From CAYULW01 sp964445815 (GTDB taxonomy: Bacteria; Bacteroidota; Bacteroidia; Flavobacteriales_E; Vicingaceae), in NCBI GenBank assembly GCA_964445815.1, contig CAYULW010000001.1, positions 248,001-312,000 on the forward strand: a stretch of DNA of 64,000 bases, in the 5' to 3' direction. This document shows, piece after piece, positions 8,801-16,857 of the stretch. A program made the translations under genes and the position numbers. The notes under the pieces are model-generated. The model was given only the letters and a program-made list of their open reading frames with translations. It had not been told where the DNA came from and ran no database searches. How positions within the stretch are numbered: position 1 is the first letter of the stretch; each line of letters begins with the position of its first letter.

Positions 8801-11800
8801 TGCTGATCATTTATTTTAAGCCATTTTTGACGTATTATTTTGCCTCCATGTTCAAGTTCATACAGTACATTCAACCCCACTAAACTGCTCCCGATTAAGA
8901 ACCTAGCCGGATCTCCCGGATCTCCCTCAGTAGTTAAAGCCTTGATACTTTCAAACTGTTTAACAGGTAGTTGAGATGAATGAAAGTCATTTAAAATAAA
9001 GTACTCATTGTAGTAGATTGACTCTCCATTTTGATCAGGAATAGATATCCGCAGTTCATATTGACCCGGCTTCAGATCTTTATACAAGTGGAGGGGTTCG
9101 TTTGCTGTAAAGTTTGTTGTATTAATTTGATAGTCTTCTATAACTTCTTCATTTCTGCCACTAACTCTTAGGCTTCGATAAGTCACTTCATCAAGACTCC
9201 AGATATCCGGTTTTTGCCAGAATCTCGTTTTAGTCGCCCAACTTTTGTCCTTTAAACGAACAAGCTCCAGACTTCCTTTCTTATCAATTCTTTTCCCCTG
9301 TACATTTTTGCAATTGATTTGAAGGTTTCTCAAATCTTCAATATTGACTTCTCCGTTTTTAAGATTTGTGGAAATGTAAAATGGGCGTTGACTTATACGA
9401 ACATTATGCATTAAGCTTTGTGTTTCGCCATTTATCGCAATCACATCAATGATAATTTGGTAATTGTATATGGCTTGATAGCTTGAGTTTAGATTTTCGG
9501 CAAGAGCGTTGAATTCAATTTGATAGATTCCATCTGACCCTGTTTCTGCTTGCCCCTGAGCAATTTCTTTTTGTGAAATGTGGTAAGGAATATAATAGTC
9601 CCAATAGAATCCTCTTTTGAAGTGAAATTCTGTTTTGCGAATCACGCGATAATTAACCTTAGCTTGAGTAATCGGGTTACCTGCAAACCCTTTGGCTGAA
9701 CCGCTCAAATGTATGTTCTGATTTAACCTCGCTTCACCATCCAGACTATCTAAACTGACTTTAAAAGTTGGGCGTTTGTATTCTTCAACCGCAAATTGGA
9801 TAGACCCCGAAGGTCCTTGAATTCGATAAGTGCCATTTAAACCCGAAGCAGGCAAAATGAATGTGCCTTTTACAGAGCCATATGTATTGCTTTGCAATTG
9901 AATAGTATCAATTTTTTGACCATTTGCATCATAAAGTTCAATCAGCACATTTTCCTTTTCTATGGGCTTAAATTCATTGCCTTTTGAATTGTACAACAAG
10001 GCCTTAAAATGGACATGCTGTCCGGGTCTGTATATTGCTCTATCGGTAAAGAAATGCATGTTTTTTCTTGACTGGTGTTTTAAGTCATTGCTATGGTAAA
10101 AATGTCTCGAATGGAGCGTATCCTTACCGCTATATATCTTATAAGAGTATCGCTGATGCTTTTCAGTCATCATACTAACAAATCCTGTTTTGTCACTTTT
10201 ATGAGAGCTGACAAGTTCAACACTTCGGTTAGGCTGATATTTTGTAATATAAAAATCAACCTGAATACCTTCCATGCCTTTTCCACTTTCCCGATCTAAA
10301 ATATAAAGCTCAATCTGATTATTTCTTCTTCTGTCTAGCTTTGAAAGCTGGCTGACTTGAAATTCTTGATAAGCTAAATGACCATTCGTTAAATTAAAAT
10401 TCGATTGCGTGGAGACCAAAAGATAATACTTACCAATATTAAGTTTAGGGATAAGAAGTTCTGTACTGTGCTTTTGATAATCACGATCAAGATTGACTTT
10501 CTTTGACCATGTTTCCAGAGCTGGCATTTTACACAGTTGCTTCATGAAATTGTCATGATTTATATGCCGCTTATTCTTGAATTCATAAACCTTTGAGGCT
10601 TCAAGTATTCTAAAGTGAAACTCATTCGCATTTCTAAAATGGAGTTTTAACAAATGCTTTTTGTTAGGAACATGAATGTTCTCCATTTCAAAAGAAATTG
10701 ACTCTTGTTCGATTTCTTTTAAGAGATCAAAGCATTTAGCTAAAGCATAATCGTTCTCATCATATGGAAGGTCAGAAATCAAGTCGTGTGCTTTCTTTGT
10801 CATCCAACGTTTAGCACTATCGGCAGAATGAGCTTGATATTCCATCCCTTTTTCATAATAAAACCGGGCCAGCTCAAATCGTATCTCATAATTATCTTCA
10901 GCTTCACTCTTTAAATGAAGAAGAGCTGCTTCAAATAAACTGTCTTTCTTAGGAAGATTTGATGTAACATGATAATGAGAAAGGCGTTCTAAGTCAAAAC
11001 TGATTTGTTTTTTTAATGGCTCATGCTGAAGAATTTGAAGTAAATTCTGATAGAGTTTAAAACTAAGATATTGAAGATCATTAGAGTCTGGATATTGCAA
11101 ATTGTGTTGTGAAAACTCTTTTCTCGTGGAAAAAGGGTAGTAATCATCGGGATTGAAAGATGAAATACCTAAATCAACAATTGGCGAAGCTTTAAAATGA
11201 TTAAGAGCACGATAGGCTAAAAAATCATATAGGGAGTTGTAAATAGTAGGTCTTGTCGAATCTGAGGTTTCTGTTAGAATTGGCTTTAGATGACTTATCG
11301 GAAATTGACTGGCTTCCTCACTAAGGTTTAGCGATTGTTTATAATGTGTGTTTATGGTTCGATGAATTTTATCAAGGCTCCATTCTCTGATGTCCTCTGT
11401 TCGATCATTGCTTATGCTTGTTCTGTTTTGATATCGCCACTGGTTGACGGATAGGTATTGGCTATACAGCTCTGCAATAGCAGAGTGCAATAGAAGGTTC
11501 AAAGGAAAATGGGCATCATTCAATTCTTTTTCAAAGTCAGTCAATATTTTCAGGTGTGCGTCCTCTTCGATTTGATTAATGTATCTAGAGCGATAACTCA
11601 GAGCTTTAAAAACCTGATGGTAATTCGCATCTTGTTTTGCTTTTTTTAGAATTTCGCCGGTTTTTTGAATGATCTGTTTTCCGGCTCCCTTTTTTTCTAA
11701 CGAAGTCACTTCTTTCCAGTCCTCACTATAAGTTTCAGAAATAAGAGGATACTGCTTGTTTGACTGACTTTTGTGAACTTCTTTTTGGCAGGATAAAAGG

Positions 11801-11841
11801 ATGCTAAGTGCAAAAAGGATATAAATAAGACAGTGTTTCAT
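5890..11841 (-). CDS. Bacterial alpha-2-macroglobulin lipoprotein with thioester motif
   Basis: A 1983-residue protein. I start it at ATG 11841, which gives a lipoprotein signal (MKHCLIYILFALSILLSC); the frame extends 15 codons further up but that would hide the signal. Macroglobulin-type features follow: an MG2-like region (FFTDRAIYRPGQHVHFKALL), a macroglobulin core segment (LPDALTSWKFRAFAHD), and the thioester CTEQ at residues 1447-1450 (context NGECTEQIFTRFF), followed by an alpha/alpha-toroid-like region and a C-terminal receptor-like domain. Bacterial macroglobulins trap attacking proteases in the periplasm through the Cys-Gln thioester. In Enterobacteria the gene sits next to pbpC; here that partner is absent, and the neighbours are a small lipoprotein and a cation channel. 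Confidence 0.88.
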   Translation of the reverse strand: MKHCLIYILFALSILLSCQKEVHKSQSNKQYPLISETYSEDWKEVTSLEKKGAGKQIIQKTGEILKKAKQDANYHQVFKALSYRSRYINQIEEDAHLKILTDFEKELNDAHFPLNLLLHSAIAELYSQYLSVNQWRYQNRTSISNDRTEDIREWSLDKIHRTINTHYKQSLNLSEEASQFPISHLKPILTETSDSTRPTIYNSLYDFLAYRALNHFKASPIVDLGISSFNPDDYYPFSTRKEFSQHNLQYPDSNDLQYLSFKLYQNLLQILQHEPLKKQISFDLERLSHYHVTSNLPKKDSLFEAALLHLKSEAEDNYEIRFELARFYYEKGMEYQAHSADSAKRWMTKKAHDLISDLPYDENDYALAKCFDLLKEIEQESISFEMENIHVPNKKHLLKLHFRNANEFHFRILEASKVYEFKNKRHINHDNFMKQLCKMPALETWSKKVNLDRDYQKHSTELLIPKLNIGKYYLLVSTQSNFNLTNGHLAYQEFQVSQLSKLDRRRNNQIELYILDRESGKGMEGIQVDFYITKYQPNRSVELVSSHKSDKTGFVSMMTEKHQRYSYKIYSGKDTLHSRHFYHSNDLKHQSRKNMHFFTDRAIYRPGQHVHFKALLYNSKGNEFKPIEKENVLIELYDANGQKIDTIQLQSNTYGSVKGTFILPASGLNGTYRIQGPSGSIQFAVEEYKRPTFKVSLDSLDGEARLNQNIHLSGSAKGFAGNPITQAKVNYRVIRKTEFHFKRGFYWDYYIPYHISQKEIAQGQAETGSDGIYQIEFNALAENLNSSYQAIYNYQIIIDVIAINGETQSLMHNVRISQRPFYISTNLKNGEVNIEDLRNLQINCKNVQGKRIDKKGSLELVRLKDKSWATKTRFWQKPDIWSLDEVTYRSLRVSGRNEEVIEDYQINTTNFTANEPLHLYKDLKPGQYELRISIPDQNGESIYYNEYFILNDFHSSQLPVKQFESIKALTTEGDPGDPARFLIGSSLVGLNVLYELEHGGKIIRQKWLKINDQQQLISIPIKEEHRGGFSVHFNAVHSNRSLHYLYDITVPFSNKNLNIKLLSHRDKLNPGSEEKWSIKVEKNRESTKESEVLVSMYDASLDQFRSQDWEWFPYQQYKSRLAWHKGTFGSIFSNEYGKKLSTKSFHRYVPQLNWFGFYLGGGYRYFAKSNFAEPLMLLDAVAVEDNESMVHANKKESDDLADVAGVRKVNTVENYTRKNFNETAFFYPQQKTKNGELNFEFKLPDALTSWKFRAFAHDQNFALGSFSKTIVSQKEIMLFPNAPRFFREGDQLLFSSSISNMTDQWVEVMVRLEFYNPLTGRAIDLIDDSSPTQRVQIKAKGNTSVDWKIKIPKGIEAIAYKISAESENHIDSEERAIPVLPNRTLITESFPLSLRGKEIKEWKWEALINAGNKQNLEHKSLSLEFSPNPVWYAIQALPYMTEQNGECTEQIFTRFFANSIAEFIIQDQPHIKDIFQQWEVNHSGALQSNLEKHQDLKAILIEETPWLQAAKSETEQKKRITLLFDYNQMAMQKNNSLQKLKELQLSNGAWAWYTGMRPNRYLTQYLVSGFGHLHHLRINDAPEMIKNAIHYLDQEMIKDYQKLKERKADLKLNHLGYIHIYYLYARSFFPEVPLPSDRTAFDYYLNQAQSYWTEQSNYMKGLIALALHRSHPELSTPKDILFSLTDHAILDEEMGMYWKENKGGYYWYNAKIESHALLIEAFEEIGNDLSIIDELKIWLLKQKQTQAWPSTRSTALACYALLQRGSNLLQQNEETHIQIGNQIVSSAEIQQEAGSGYFIKKWSASEIDSNMGEIAAENTNESIAWGALHWQYYQNLDEVEAAGNSGLKLHKQVFKVDLNSKGEVLTPLEETPLQKGDKLRVRLKIECDRDLEFVHLKDLRASGLEPAQTLSGYQFQDGLGYYLSHKDASTNFFFDYLKRGTYVLEYTLKANISGDFSNGFSTLQCFYAPEFNSHSQGERLQID

Positions 11842-11882
11842 AAGAAGAGTTTGGAACCGATGAAGCAAACTTAATACCAAGT

Positions 11883-12527
11883 TCACTTATCTCTTAAAAA
11901 CGGTATCCCTGATTGTTCATCTATTCCGGGTAAACCAATTTTATACTTAATTGCAAGTATGCGAATAACAATAATAGCCAGGATACTAAGTGCTACATTG
12001 AGCTCAAAGTTTGGCCAGTTGTTTTGAAGGAAAAGAAACAAACTTCCTCCAAAAATGCATGCCATTGCATAAATTTCTTTTCTAAAGATAAGTGGAATTT
12101 CATTGATTAATATATCTCTAATTACTCCTCCAAGCACAGCAGAAAACATACCCATAATAATGGCAATCAATGGAGCAACATCGAGCAACAATGCTTTTTC
12201 GATACCAAGAATGGTAAACACCCCTATTCCAATTGTGTCAAAAAGAAAAAGTGTTTTTCTGAGTTTTTTTACATACTTGTGAAATAGAAATGTAATGCTG
12301 ACTCCTCCAAGTATGATAAATATATAGTTCACGTCTCTCATCCAACCTACCGGTGTTACTCCGATCAAGAGGTCTCTAATTGTTCCACCTCCAAGAGCCG
12401 TTACGAAAGCTATAAAAGCTGCTCCAAAAAGATCTAGTTTTTTATTTGAGGCAGCCATAGAGCCACTAATTGCAAAAACCAGAGTCCCAATAAGATCGAG
12501 GTAATTTAAGATTTCTTGAATACTCAT
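11883..12527 (-). CDS. TRIC-type (UPF0126/YadS) cation channel family protein
   Basis: A 214-residue inner-membrane protein of about seven hydrophobic segments. It shows the internal duplication of the UPF0126 family: one half holds FAISGSMAA and ALGGGTIRDLLIG, the other FTILGIEKAL and VLGGVIRDILINE. The paired GG(G/V)xIRD(L/I)L motifs match those of prokaryotic TRIC potassium-type channels. I choose ATG 12527 (MSIQEILNYLDLIG); an upstream ATG at 12554 would add nine residues but lies beyond a TACTTTTG -7-like element (12543-12536, minus strand), which would then be inside the gene. Usual family length is a little over 200 residues. Confidence 0.85.
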   Translation of the reverse strand: MSIQEILNYLDLIGTLVFAISGSMAASNKKLDLFGAAFIAFVTALGGGTIRDLLIGVTPVGWMRDVNYIFIILGGVSITFLFHKYVKKLRKTLFLFDTIGIGVFTILGIEKALLLDVAPLIAIIMGMFSAVLGGVIRDILINEIPLIFRKEIYAMACIFGGSLFLFLQNNWPNFELNVALSILAIIVIRILAIKYKIGLPGIDEQSGIPFLRDK

Positions 12528-12644
12528 TCTAATTACAAAAGTAATATACTTCATAAGCTTTGATACTTCTCTTTTTATTCTTTCCGACTTGCTTTTAAAT
12601 TTCGATATTTGCCTTTCTGTCTTTTTTTAGGATTAGCTTGATAT

Positions 12645-15053
12645 ATGTGGGATAAATTTTCCAGCTTCATTTTGAGAAAGCGGTATTTCATTATCGCTAT
12701 TCTCTTAGCTATGACTGCTTTTTTGGCATTTTGGTCCAGAACAGTAAAAATGAGCTATGAACTTGCACAAGTTCTTCCAGCTACAGATTCCACTTTAATA
12801 GCATTCAACAATTTTCAAGAACAATTTGGTCAGGATGGAAGCATCATGGTTATAGGAGTGCAAGACCCAAAACTATATGAGCTTGACCAATTTATTCAGT
12901 GGATATCACTTTCAGATCGCTTAAATCAGGTAGAAGGCATAGACAATGTGGTTTCTTTAGCCAATATTTTTCAGCTCGAAAAAAATACGGAGGAGCGGCA
13001 ATTTGAGACAAAAAAAATAATTGAAAACATTCCGAAGAGTCAGTCAGAACTAGACTCCTTACTTGAGAAGATTTATAGCTTACCTTTTTATAAAGGGTTT
13101 ATTTATACTGAAGATCGATCTTCTACTTTGATGGCTTTGACCCTAGATCGTCAACTCTTAGATTCAAAAGATCGTGCCACCTTAATGAACGATATTGTAT
13201 CCGAAATTGAGCAATTTGAAAAAGAGAGTAATCTGACCATTCACTATTCGGGACTTCCTTATATCAGAGCCAATAATACCTCAAAGGTGGGTGCGGAGAT
13301 CAAACTATTTATCCTTCTAGCAATACTAATTACTTCGGCCATTCTCTTTCTTTTCTTCAGATCGTTTACAGCGATGTTACAGTCAATGGTTGTTGTACTT
13401 ATCGCTGTTGTCTGGGCAGTTGGAGTTCAGGGTATTCTTGGTTATGAAATCACAATTTTAACCGGTTTAATTCCTCCTCTTATTATTGTAATCGGAATTC
13501 CAAACTGCATTTTCATTTTTAATAAATACCATCAGGAATACAAACGGCATGGGAATCAAATATTAGCCCTAAGACGAGTAATTCATAAAATAGGAAATGC
13601 AATATTTCTGACAAATACAACGACCTCTCTTGGCTTTGCAACCTTCATGTTTACGGATAGCAATATTTTAATAGAATTTGGATTGATTGCTTCGTGTGGA
13701 ATTGCTTCAGTCTTTTTGATTTCTATAACCTTACTGCCCATATTGCTTAGCTTCCAGAAGCCCCCAAAAGAAAAACATACAAAGCATTTGGAACGTCAAT
13801 GGATGCATTTGGTCATAAATCAATTGGTCACCATAGTAACGGGACATCGTAAGGCCGTTTTTATTATCACAATGGTAATAGTAGCTCTGTCTATATATGG
13901 AACAACACTCATTAAAACTACCGGAAATATTGCTGATGATCTACCGCGCGATGATGAGGTGTTTTTGGATTTAAAGTTTTTTGAAAAAAACTTTAAAGGG
14001 GTCTTACCCTTTGAAGTGACCATTGAAACTAAGAAGAAAGGAACCGCAACCAAGCTTTCCACATTAAAACGAATAGACAAGCTCCAAAAACTATTAAATG
14101 AATACCCTGAGTTTTCCAAGCCATTATCTATTGTGGAAGGATTAAAATTTGCCAAACAAGGATTTTACAATGGACGAGAGAGCAAGTATGAGTTATACAA
14201 TAGTCAAGAACTTAGTTTTATTGGTCCATACTTAAAGTCTTCTGACGGCCAGAATCAGCAATTATTAAAATCCTATCTTGATTCCACAGGATCAATAACA
14301 AGAGTAACTGCGCAAATGGCTGATGTGGGATCGAATCGGATGGAAACCATTTTAAGCGAACTAAGGCCGCAGGTGGATTCTATTTTTAATCCGGAAAAAT
14401 ATAGGGTTGAGTTTACAGGAACCAGCGTTGTCTGGCTAAAGGGTACAGATTATTTGGTTAAAAATTTATTCTTAAGTCTTGGAATTGCAATTGTGTTAAT
14501 TGCCTTGATTATGGCAGTTTTATTTTCTTCATTAAGAATGGTCTTTGTAAGCTTGATTCCGAATCTTTTACCCTTGCTTTTTACGGCGGCAATTATGGGC
14601 TATTTTGGAATATCAATTAAGCCCTCAACAATTTTAATATTTAGTATTGCTTTTGGCATTTCGGTAGATGATACAATTCATTATCTGGCGAAGTACCGAC
14701 AAGAATTAATGCAACATTCATTGAACTTAAGGGAAGCTTGTTTACTTGCATTAAAGGAAACAGGAGTAAGTATGATTTATACTTCTATTGTTTTGTTTTT
14801 TGGCTTTGGTGTATTCACTGCATCAGAATTTGGGGGAACGGTTGCACTAGGCTTACTTGTTTCAATTACTTTACTCATCGCAATGGCTTCCAATTTGATT
14901 TTATTGCCTTCACTGATTTTATCTTTTGATAAATGGTTGACGACAAAAGCATTTAAAACTGAAATGCTTTTAGAGATTATTGATGAAGAAGATGATATTG
15001 AGCTCAAAGAGTTAGAGGTAAAGCCAATACAAGTACGTAATCAGAATAAATAA
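12645..15053 (+). CDS. RND-superfamily/MMPL exporter
   Basis: An 802-residue inner-membrane protein of the RND superfamily (the COG1033 type of predicted exporter). It has two repeated halves, each with one N-terminal membrane segment, a large periplasmic loop and a cluster of five more segments. The first begins ILRKRYFIIAILLAMTAF; the second half starts near residue 400 (HRKAVFIITMVIV). The second cluster has the FGISVDDTIHYLAKY motif with acidic residues typical of proton relay; the first cluster has the weaker VIGIPNCIFIFNKYH. The substrate is unknown; relatives export lipids or hydrophobic compounds. It is followed one base after its stop by a nucleotide-sugar gene, so it heads a four-gene unit. 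Confidence 0.85.
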   Translation: MWDKFSSFILRKRYFIIAILLAMTAFLAFWSRTVKMSYELAQVLPATDSTLIAFNNFQEQFGQDGSIMVIGVQDPKLYELDQFIQWISLSDRLNQVEGIDNVVSLANIFQLEKNTEERQFETKKIIENIPKSQSELDSLLEKIYSLPFYKGFIYTEDRSSTLMALTLDRQLLDSKDRATLMNDIVSEIEQFEKESNLTIHYSGLPYIRANNTSKVGAEIKLFILLAILITSAILFLFFRSFTAMLQSMVVVLIAVVWAVGVQGILGYEITILTGLIPPLIIVIGIPNCIFIFNKYHQEYKRHGNQILALRRVIHKIGNAIFLTNTTTSLGFATFMFTDSNILIEFGLIASCGIASVFLISITLLPILLSFQKPPKEKHTKHLERQWMHLVINQLVTIVTGHRKAVFIITMVIVALSIYGTTLIKTTGNIADDLPRDDEVFLDLKFFEKNFKGVLPFEVTIETKKKGTATKLSTLKRIDKLQKLLNEYPEFSKPLSIVEGLKFAKQGFYNGRESKYELYNSQELSFIGPYLKSSDGQNQQLLKSYLDSTGSITRVTAQMADVGSNRMETILSELRPQVDSIFNPEKYRVEFTGTSVVWLKGTDYLVKNLFLSLGIAIVLIALIMAVLFSSLRMVFVSLIPNLLPLLFTAAIMGYFGISIKPSTILIFSIAFGISVDDTIHYLAKYRQELMQHSLNLREACLLALKETGVSMIYTSIVLFFGFGVFTASEFGGTVALGLLVSITLLIAMASNLILLPSLILSFDKWLTTKAFKTEMLLEIIDEEDDIELKELEVKPIQVRNQNK

Positions 15054-15054
15054 T

Positions 15055-15912
15055 ATGAAAGGAATAGTTTTAGCAGGAGGTTCGGGAACAAGATTGCACC
15101 CACTTACCCTAGCGGTGAGTAAACAATTGATGCCCGTCTATGATAAACCGATGATATATTATCCTTTATCCGTTTTAATGAGCGCCGGAATAAGAGAAAT
15201 ATTAATCATTACCACACCGCATGATAACCCAAGCTTTAAAAAACTTTTGGGAGATGGCAGTCAGTTTGGTTGCCAATTTGAATATGAAATACAGGAAGTT
15301 CCCAATGGACTAGCTCAGGCTTTCGTAATAGGAGAAAAGTTTATTGGAAACGATAAAGTGGCATTAATACTTGGAGACAACATTTTTTACGGTTCTAGTA
15401 TGCCAAACTTGCTTCAGGCGAATAATGACCCTCAAGGGGGTGTTGTTTATGCTTATCATGTCTCAGACCCTGAAAGATATGGGGTGGTTGAGTTTAATGA
15501 TGAACAAAAAGCGATTTCAATAGAAGAAAAACCTAAACAACCAAAGTCTAATTACGCTGTTCCGGGGCTCTATTTTTATGATAATGAAGTCATTAAAATT
15601 GCCAAAGAATTAAAGCCAAGTGCTCGTGGGGAATACGAAATCACAGATGTTAATAAAGCATACTTAGAGAAAGGCAAACTTCAAGTTGCAATCTTAGATA
15701 GAGGTACTGCATGGCTTGATACCGGAACTTTTAAGTCCTTAATGCAAGCTGGACAATTTGTTCAGGTCATAGAAGAACGACAAGGCTTGAAGATTGGTTG
15801 TTTAGAAGAAATAGCTTATCGAATGGGTTTTATAAATAAAGAACAATTAAAAAAACTAGCTGAACCCCTCGTTAAAAGTGGTTATGGAAATTATCTTCTA
15901 AAATTAGTTTAA
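15055..15912 (+). CDS. rfbA: Glucose-1-phosphate thymidylyltransferase
   Basis: A 285-residue nucleotidyltransferase that joins dTTP and glucose-1-phosphate to dTDP-glucose, the first step to dTDP-rhamnose and other deoxysugars. Signature motifs are LAGGSGTRLHP (residues 6-16), KQLMPVYDKPM (23-33), the LILGDNIFYG substrate loop and the EKPKQPKSNYAVPGLYFYD segment. The length is normal for RmlA. The start codon is one base after the exporter stop, so the genes are coupled. The usual partners rfbB, rfbC and rfbD are not in this window; instead an epimerase follows. Confidence 0.93.
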   Translation: MKGIVLAGGSGTRLHPLTLAVSKQLMPVYDKPMIYYPLSVLMSAGIREILIITTPHDNPSFKKLLGDGSQFGCQFEYEIQEVPNGLAQAFVIGEKFIGNDKVALILGDNIFYGSSMPNLLQANNDPQGGVVYAYHVSDPERYGVVEFNDEQKAISIEEKPKQPKSNYAVPGLYFYDNEVIKIAKELKPSARGEYEITDVNKAYLEKGKLQVAILDRGTAWLDTGTFKSLMQAGQFVQVIEERQGLKIGCLEEIAYRMGFINKEQLKKLAEPLVKSGYGNYLLKLV

Positions 15913-15913
15913 G

Positions 15914-16846
15914 ATGAAGAGAAAGATATTAGTAACCGGAGGTGCCGGATTTATAGGTAGTGCATTGATTAATCATCTTGCAAGTGACCCTGAAAATGAT
16001 ATTGTAGCAGTTGATAACCTATTAACCGGGAATCTAAAACGAATACCAAAGAGAGAAAATGTAAAATTCATAAAAGCTGATGTCAATAAGTTTATTGACA
16101 TTTCTAGCATCTTCTTTAATTTCAGGTTTGACTACGTGTTTCATTATGCTGCTGTTGTCGGAGTGAAGAGAACTCTGGAAAATCCGGTTATGGTTTTAGA
16201 TGACTTAACTGGTCTGAGAAATATTTTGGACTTATGCAAAAACACAGGGGTCAAAAGAATCTTCTTTTCATCTTCCTCAGAAGTTTATGGAGAGCCGGTT
16301 GAGTTGCCTCAAAACGAACATACTACGCCTTTAAATTCAAGATTGCCCTATGCTATTGTAAAAAATGTAGGTGAAGCCTTTTTGAAATCATACAAGCAGG
16401 AATATGACTTGGATTATACCATATTTAGGTTTTTTAATACATATGGCCCCCTACAAAGTAAAGATTTTGTTATCAGCAGATTTGTAGCTGCCGCACTTAA
16501 GAACGAAAACATAACCATTTTTGGAGATGGCCAACAAACAAGGACATTCTGCTATGTTGATGATAATGTTAAAGCATGTATAAGTGCTTTCTATAATGAC
16601 GAGTGCATTAACGATGTGGTGAACATTGGAAGTAATAGCGAAATTACAATACTGAACTTGGCTGAATTAGTTGTGAAAATAGCAAAGTCTAAATCTAGAA
16701 TTGTTCATTTTCCCCCGCTTGAAGAGGGAGACATGACGAGGAGATTACCGGATAATCGAAAAATGCTGGACTTATTAAAAAATGAGCCTAAATCTCTCGA
16801 AGAGGGTTTAAAAGTGATTATTGAAAATCCCGAATTTATTATCTAA
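15914..16846 (+). CDS. NAD-dependent nucleotide-sugar epimerase/dehydratase (extended SDR)
   Basis: A 310-residue extended short-chain dehydrogenase. The Rossmann glycine motif is TGGAGFIG (residues 8-15), the catalytic Tyr146 and Lys150 lie in YAIVK, and an upstream SSSSEVYGE supplies the Ser. The C-terminal part has the sugar-binding RTFCYVDD segment (FGDGQQTRTFCYV). It resembles UDP-glucose 4-epimerases and UDP-glucuronate decarboxylases; I cannot decide the substrate. Its position directly after rfbA (one base between) suggests a dTDP- or UDP-sugar in surface glycan synthesis. Start ATG 15914. Confidence 0.85.
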   Translation: MKRKILVTGGAGFIGSALINHLASDPENDIVAVDNLLTGNLKRIPKRENVKFIKADVNKFIDISSIFFNFRFDYVFHYAAVVGVKRTLENPVMVLDDLTGLRNILDLCKNTGVKRIFFSSSSEVYGEPVELPQNEHTTPLNSRLPYAIVKNVGEAFLKSYKQEYDLDYTIFRFFNTYGPLQSKDFVISRFVAAALKNENITIFGDGQQTRTFCYVDDNVKACISAFYNDECINDVVNIGSNSEITILNLAELVVKIAKSKSRIVHFPPLEEGDMTRRLPDNRKMLDLLKNEPKSLEEGLKVIIENPEFII

Positions 16847-16857
16847 AAAAGTTGGGG

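Noticed and set aside
11842..11886. Longer N-terminus of the macroglobulin
   Set aside because: The extension precedes a clear lipoprotein signal; it would nearly overlap the upstream channel gene.
14738..15007. Small frames on both strands at the end of the exporter gene
   Set aside because: Low-complexity shadows of membrane-segment codons of the exporter.
15055..16846. Complete O-antigen or rhamnose locus
   Set aside because: Only rfbA and one epimerase are present; no glycosyltransferases, Wzx or Wzy.
16852..16857. TTG start for the prenyl synthase
   Set aside because: ATG two codons later is in better context and gives a normal N-terminus.
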